A stretch of DNA of 64,000 nt, from NCBI GenBank assembly GCA_963734015.1, contig CAVTFG010000002.1, positions 1 to 64,000 on the forward strand, given 5' to 3'. Positions 60,181 through 64,000 of the stretch are shown here, piece by piece (position 1 is the first letter of the stretch; every line of letters starts with the position of its first letter). The notes below the pieces were generated by a model that saw only the letters and a list, made by a program, of their open reading frames with translations, was not told where the DNA came from and ran no database searches. This stretch comes from JALZKA01 sp963734015. GTDB lineage: Bacteria > Actinomycetota > Thermoleophilia > Solirubrobacterales > 70-9. The position numbers and the translations under genes are program-made.

Positions 60181-61155
60181 TCAGCCGCCCTTCTTGGCCT
60201 GGATCGCCTCGGTCAGCTTGGGCATGATCTTGTTCAGGTCGCCGACGATCCCGAGGTCGCAGAACTCGAAGATCGGCGCATTCTGATCCTTGTTGATCGC
60301 GACGATGTTCTCGGAGTTCTGCATGCCGACCTTGTGCTGGATCGCGCCGGAGATGCCGGCCGCCAGGTACAGCTTCGGCGCGACCGTCTTGCCGGTCTGG
60401 CCGATCTGGGCGGCGTAGGGGTACCAGCCGGCGTCCACCACGGCGCGGGTCGCCGCGACGGCGCCGCCCATGGCCTCGGCGAGGCTCTCGGCGAGCTCGA
60501 AGCCCTCCTTGGCGCCCAGCCCACGGCCGCCGCCCACCAGGATCTCTGCGTCCTCGATGTTGACGTCGGCGCCGCGTTGCTCGCCGCGCGTGACCATCCG
60601 TGCCCTCGTCGACCACTCGGAGAGCTCGACGTCGACGTCCACGACCTCGGCGGTGCCGCCGGTCTCGTTCGTATCGAACGCGTTCAGGCGCCCGATGATG
60701 ATCCCGGGCTCGGAGACGTAGCCGACGTCGACGATCGCCGAGTCCTGGAGGACCGGGCGCTCGGCGACCAGCTTGCCGTCCTGGGCCTTCACGGCGGTGA
60801 CCTCCATGGTCACCCCCGCGTTCAGCCGCGCGGTCAGGCCGGCGCCGATCTCGAATCCCAGGAGACCGCCACCGAACAGGGCGTACGAGTAGCCCTCGTC
60901 GGCGATGACCTTGGCCATGACGTCGACGATCGGCTGTGCGAGGCCCTCCGGCGCTGACTTCGCGCGGTAGACCTTGGCCGCGCCGTAGGCGCCGAGACCG
61001 GCTGCAGCGTCGTCGGAAACGTCGCCGACCACCACCACGCCGGCGTCGCCGCCGATCTCGGAAGCCAACTTGGCGGCCTCGGAGATGGCGCCCAGCGAGT
61101 TCTTGTTGAAGTTGCCCTCGTCGTCGTGGAGGGCGTAAACCAGGATCCCCGCCAT
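60181..61155 (-). CDS. etfA: Electron transfer flavoprotein subunit alpha
   Basis: A 324-residue subunit. The C-terminal FAD domain has the ETF-alpha signature: ILVGGGRGLGAKEGFELAES, AATRAVVDAGWYPYAAQIGQ, TGKTVAPKLYLAAGISGAIQ and VAINKDQNAPIFEFCDLGIV. It forms a heterodimer with EtfB and carries FAD. It lies between etfB and the ETF-QO gene, so the three form one electron route from acyl-CoA dehydrogenases. The ATG at 61155 gives the usual MAGILVYALHDDEG start. Confidence 0.94.
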   Translation of the reverse strand: MAGILVYALHDDEGNFNKNSLGAISEAAKLASEIGGDAGVVVVGDVSDDAAAGLGAYGAAKVYRAKSAPEGLAQPIVDVMAKVIADEGYSYALFGGGLLGFEIGAGLTARLNAGVTMEVTAVKAQDGKLVAERPVLQDSAIVDVGYVSEPGIIIGRLNAFDTNETGGTAEVVDVDVELSEWSTRARMVTRGEQRGADVNIEDAEILVGGGRGLGAKEGFELAESLAEAMGGAVAATRAVVDAGWYPYAAQIGQTGKTVAPKLYLAAGISGAIQHKVGMQNSENIVAINKDQNAPIFEFCDLGIVGDLNKIMPKLTEAIQAKKGG

Positions 61156-61211
61156 CTAGAAAACCTGCCTTACCAGGCGGGCAAACACGCTTTCGCGCCT
61201 TACGTCGCTCA

Positions 61212-62003
61212 TCAGATCAGTTTCCTTTCATCCAACCAGGCGACGATCTTCTCGACCGTCTCGTTCGTGTCCTCGTCCTCGATGATCTCGCCGGCCTGCT
61301 TCTCGGGCGGCGGGTTGATCGCGAGCACCTGGGTCTTGGAGCCGCCCTCACCGACCTCACCGGCGTCGATGCCGACGTCGCCCGTGGCCTTGGCCTCGAG
61401 CGGCTTCTTCTTAGCGCCCATGATCGCCTTCAGCGACGGATAGCGCGGCTCGTTGATCGCGTCCCCCACCGAGATCACGGCGGGCAGGTCGACCTCGACC
61501 GTGTCGTAGCCGTACTCGGCCTGGCGCTCGCAGGTGAGCTTGCCGTCGGCCACGTCGATCTTGATCACCTGCGTCAGCGACGGCATCTTCAGGTGGTCGG
61601 CAACGACGGCGCCGATCGTGTAGCACTCGCCGTCGTCCGACTGCTGGCCCAGCAGGACCAGGTCGGGCTGCTCGGAGGAGAGCAGCTTCGCCAGCGCATA
61701 GCCCGTGGCGTTCACGTCCGAGCCCTCGAGCGCGGTATCGCTCAGGTGCAGCGAGCGATCGGCGCCGAGCGCGACGGCCTTGTGGAGCGCGCGAACCGCG
61801 CTGTCCGGGCCCATCGTGACGGCGACGATCTCATCGACATCGGCCACTCCGCCTTCGCGGATCTGCATGGCGGCTTCGATGCCGTGCGTATCGAACGGGT
61901 TGAGGTTCTTCTCGCCGGAGCGGTCCAGACGCTTGGTGTTCTCATCGATCCGCTTTTGGACCGCCGCGTCCGGAACCTCCTTGACAAGACAACAGATCTT
62001 CAA
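61212..62003 (-). CDS. etfB: Electron transfer flavoprotein subunit beta
   Basis: A 263-residue subunit. It begins MKICCLVKEVPDA and has FDTHGIEAAMQIREGG, TMGPDSAVRALHKAVALGAD, GQQSDDGECYTIGAVVADHL and LPAVISVGDAINEPRYPSLK. The TTG at 62003 is the start: a near-consensus AAGGAGG lies eight bases upstream and the protein begins exactly at the family N-terminus. A TetR-type palindrome at 62082-62097 lies upstream. It binds AMP and docks with the dehydrogenases. Confidence 0.94.
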   Translation of the reverse strand: MKICCLVKEVPDAAVQKRIDENTKRLDRSGEKNLNPFDTHGIEAAMQIREGGVADVDEIVAVTMGPDSAVRALHKAVALGADRSLHLSDTALEGSDVNATGYALAKLLSSEQPDLVLLGQQSDDGECYTIGAVVADHLKMPSLTQVIKIDVADGKLTCERQAEYGYDTVEVDLPAVISVGDAINEPRYPSLKAIMGAKKKPLEAKATGDVGIDAGEVGEGGSKTQVLAINPPPEKQAGEIIEDEDTNETVEKIVAWLDERKLI

Positions 62004-62081
62004 GTCGGAGCCTCCTTGGGAATGGCGCGCCCCGGGTGAGAGGGTGAGGCGCGGCGCGCATCTTAGCGGTTGGATACCCGG

Positions 62082-62097
62082 TTGACTGACCAGTCAA
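62082..62097. promoter_or_regulatory. TetR-type operator palindrome upstream of etfB
   Basis: TTGACTG-AC-CAGTCAA is an inverted repeat with seven-base arms and a two-base spacer. This is the form of operators for TetR-type regulators of fatty-acid and acyl-CoA metabolism. It lies 79 bases before the etfB start and 40 bases after the mutase small subunit stop, so it could control the etf operon. Confidence 0.6.
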
Positions 62098-62136
62098 TCT
62101 ACCGCCGGGTAGGAACGCCTGTTCGGGTCTGGGCGG

Positions 62137-62559
62137 TCAGGCCGGCGAGCGCTCGGCCGCCGCCCCGCGGATGAACTCCACGATCGCGTCCGTTGGCGCG
62201 CCGGGGGTGAACACCTCGGCCACGCCGAGCTTCTTCAGCTCGGGCACGTCGTCGGCGGGGATCGTTCCCCCCACCGTCACGATCACGTCCTCGACCCCCT
62301 GCTCGGCGAGCAGGGCGACGACCTTCGGCACCAGCGTCATGTGCGCGCCCGAGAGGATCGAGAGGCCAACCGCGTCGGCGTCCTCCTGGATCACGGTCGC
62401 GACGATCTGCTCGGGAGTCTGGTGCAGGCCCGTGTAGATCACCTCCATGCCGGCGTCGCGCAGGGCGCGGGCGATGATCTTGGCGCCGCGGTCATGGCCG
62501 TCGAGGCCGGGTTTGGCGACGACGACGCGGATCGTGCGGGTGGCGGTTTCCTCGCTCAT
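62137..62559 (-). CDS. Acyl-CoA mutase small (B12-binding) subunit
   Basis: A 140-residue protein with the cobalamin-binding signature: KPGLDGHDRGAKIIARALRD (Asp20-x-His22, lower cobalt ligand), GLSILSGAHMTLVPKV and VGGTIPADDVPELKKLGVAE. It is the separate C-terminal domain of methylmalonyl-CoA-mutase-type enzymes and pairs with the large subunit gene 19 bases upstream. ATG 62559 is used. The split form also occurs in isobutyryl-CoA and hydroxyisobutyryl-CoA mutases, so the substrate is not fixed. Confidence 0.88.
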   Translation of the reverse strand: MSEETATRTIRVVVAKPGLDGHDRGAKIIARALRDAGMEVIYTGLHQTPEQIVATVIQEDADAVGLSILSGAHMTLVPKVVALLAEQGVEDVIVTVGGTIPADDVPELKKLGVAEVFTPGAPTDAIVEFIRGAAAERSPA

Positions 62560-62581
62560 CAAGCCGTCAGCGTAGTCCGTC

Positions 62582-64000
62582 TCAGAACTGCGGGTGCTCC
62601 GTATAGGTCCCGAAGACCTCCTGCATCGCCGCGACCATCTCGCCCTCGCTCACCCGGGCTCGAGCGCAGGCGATCAGCTTGGGCATGAGGTTCTCGTCGC
62701 CGCCGGCTGCGGCCTTCAGCTCCTCGAGCGTGGTGGTGGCTGCGGCCTCGTCGCGCGCGGCCCGCGTCCGCTCCAAGCGCTCGCGCTGGCGAATCTCGGC
62801 CGAGGGGTCGGGCCGGTGGAGCGGCGGGTCGGCCTCGCCCTCGAGGACGTAGTCGTTCACGCCGACCACGATCCGCTGCTTGGCGTCGACCTCGGTCTGG
62901 TAGGCGAAGGCGGCATCGGCGATCTCGCGCTGTGGGAAGCCCTGCTCGATCGCGGCGACCATGCCGCCGAGCTCGTCGATCCGGGTGAAGTACTCGCACG
63001 CCTTGGCCTCGATCTCGTCGGTCAGCGCCTCGACGAAATAAGAGCCGCCGAGCGGGTCGACGGTGTTCGCGGCGCCGGTCTCGTGTGCGATCACCTGCTG
63101 GGTCCTGAGCGCGACCCGCACCGCCGCCTCGGTCGGCAGCGCCAGCGCCTCGTCGAAGGAGTTGGTGTGGAGCGACTGGGTGCCGCCGAGGACCCCGGCG
63201 AGCGCCTCAATCGCGGTCCGCACGATGTTGTTCAGGGGCTGCTGCGCGGTGAGCGAGACGCCCGCGGTCTGGGTGTGGAAGCGCATCAGGAGCGAGCGCT
63301 CGTCGGTGGCGCCGTAGGTGTCGCGCATCTCGCGGGCCCAGATCCGCCGCGCGGCGCGGTACTTGGCGATCTCCTCGAAGAAGTCGATGTGGGCGTTGAA
63401 GAAGAACGAGAGGCGGGGTGCGAAGGCGTCGACCGAGAGGCCGCGCTCGAGCGCCCGCTCCACGTAGGTGAAGCCGTCCTTGAGCGTGAACGCGAGCTCC
63501 TGGGCGGCGGTCGAGCCGGCCTCGCGGATGTGGTAGCCCGAGATCGAGATCGGGTGCCAGCGCGGCATCTCGGCCGTGCACCACTCGACCATGTCGGTGA
63601 CGAGCCGCATCGCCGGCTCGATCGGGAAGCACCACTCCTTCTGGGCGATGTACTCCTTGAGGATGTCGGTCTGGATCGTGCCGCCGAGCTTGGCGGGAGC
63701 GATCCCGTTCTCCTCGGCGGCGACGACGTAGAAGGCGAGCACGATCGCCGCCGGGGCATTGATCGTCATCGAGACCGTGACCTCGTCGAGCGGGATCCGG
63801 TCGAACAGGGTCTCCATGTCATCGACCGTGTCGAGCGCGACCCCCTCGACCCCGACCTCGCCGAGCGAGCGGCCGTGGTCTGAGTCGAGCCCCATCAGGG
63901 TCGGCATGTCGAACGCGGTCGAGAGCCCGGTCTGCCCGTGGTCCAGGAGGTAGCGGAAGCGCTCGTTGGTCTCCTCGACCGTGCCGAAACCGGCGAACTG
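62582..64000 (-). CDS. Acyl-CoA mutase large subunit, methylmalonyl-CoA mutase type (partial)
   Basis: The visible 472 residues run from the right edge to the stop. They include GFGTVEETNERFRYLLDHGQ, STAFDMPTLMGLDSDHGRS, MTINAPAAIVLAFYVVAAEE, ISISGYHIREAGSTAAQELA and FNAHIDFFEEIAKYRAARRI. This is the catalytic barrel that holds the acyl-CoA; the B12 domain is a separate gene. The N-terminus is outside the window. The reaction is carbon-skeleton rearrangement through adenosylcobalamin radicals, most likely methylmalonyl-CoA/succinyl-CoA; other branched acyl-CoA substrates cannot be excluded. It shares the strand with etfBA. Confidence 0.88.
   Translation of the reverse strand, partial: QFAGFGTVEETNERFRYLLDHGQTGLSTAFDMPTLMGLDSDHGRSLGEVGVEGVALDTVDDMETLFDRIPLDEVTVSMTINAPAAIVLAFYVVAAEENGIAPAKLGGTIQTDILKEYIAQKEWCFPIEPAMRLVTDMVEWCTAEMPRWHPISISGYHIREAGSTAAQELAFTLKDGFTYVERALERGLSVDAFAPRLSFFFNAHIDFFEEIAKYRAARRIWAREMRDTYGATDERSLLMRFHTQTAGVSLTAQQPLNNIVRTAIEALAGVLGGTQSLHTNSFDEALALPTEAAVRVALRTQQVIAHETGAANTVDPLGGSYFVEALTDEIEAKACEYFTRIDELGGMVAAIEQGFPQREIADAAFAYQTEVDAKQRIVVGVNDYVLEGEADPPLHRPDPSAEIRQRERLERTRAARDEAAATTTLEELKAAAGGDENLMPKLIACARARVSEGEMVAAMQEVFGTYTEHPQF

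Overview
The window is high-GC DNA with dense, short-spaced genes and many GTG/TTG starts. The order rpmE-prfA-prmC-tsaC-rpiB-glyA-wecA-atp, the AdnAB/AddAB-type helicase-nuclease pair, ArfB, an LCP protein and a B12-mutase/ETF block point to an actinobacterium. The class Thermoleophilia (Solirubrobacterales/Gaiellales-like) is my best guess from protein flavour; no rRNA or tRNA gene is present to confirm it.

Region 1 (1 to about 9.0 kb) looks like a small integrated replicative element. A leftward block (HTH regulator, excisionase-like protein, OB-like protein, DUF3631 P-loop ATPase) diverges at about 5.3 kb from a rightward block (HTH protein, tyrosine integrase). An intact AbiE-like type IV toxin-antitoxin pair sits on the right flank as cargo. 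Left of the ATPase are an XRE regulator, a small membrane protein, and a non-coding stretch with a perfect 30-bp palindrome. Six genes here carry at least nine single- or double-base frameshifts, although the encoded protein segments remain recognisable on either side of each break.

Region 2 (9.0-31.5 kb) is ordinary chromosome. It holds a SufT/MIP18-like protein, an FxsA protein, a HAD phosphatase, the two-subunit UvrD-family helicase/Fe-S nuclease with a gamma-glutamylcyclotransferase-like partner, an HxlR regulator, a MarP-like protease, a MecA-type penicillin-binding protein, a lipoprotein, a zinc-ribbon FHA protein, an orphan ParA, homoserine kinase, two thioredoxin-fold proteins, a sugar nucleotidyltransferase, S-adenosylhomocysteine hydrolase and ArfB.

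Region 3 (31.4-38.1 kb) is a leftward envelope-sugar cluster: phosphosugar isomerase, nucleotidyltransferase, UDP-glucose-type dehydrogenase, an LCP ligase and an M20 peptidase. The LCP gene is broken into many reading-frame pieces. Region 4 (38.1-49.5 kb) is the complete F1Fo ATP synthase operon (Z-I-B-E-F-H-A-G-D-C) with wecA, a DUF354 protein and glyA upstream. Region 5 (49.5-56.6 kb) has an R2-like ligand-binding oxidase with its TetR regulator, a secreted RNase/barstar pair, rpiB, tsaC, prmC, prfA, a DUF1385 stub and rpmE. Region 6 (56.7-58.4 kb) is a tandem triplet of DUF2294/MpsC paralogs. Region 7 (58.5-64 kb) is ETF-ubiquinone oxidoreductase, etfA, etfB and a two-subunit acyl-CoA mutase that runs off the right edge. 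It would feed electrons from acyl-CoA dehydrogenases to the quinone pool and handle branched or odd-chain acyl-CoA; a TetR-type palindrome lies before etfB.

The most unusual non-gene signals are three. One is a dispersed double-hairpin repeat that abuts the stop codons of three leftward genes, with compensatory base changes between copies. The second is a five-copy 7-bp tandem repeat that fills the atpF-atpH spacer and supplies the atpH Shine-Dalgarno sequence. The third is the palindrome cluster in the integrated element. I saw no CRISPR array, insertion sequence, rRNA or credible tRNA.
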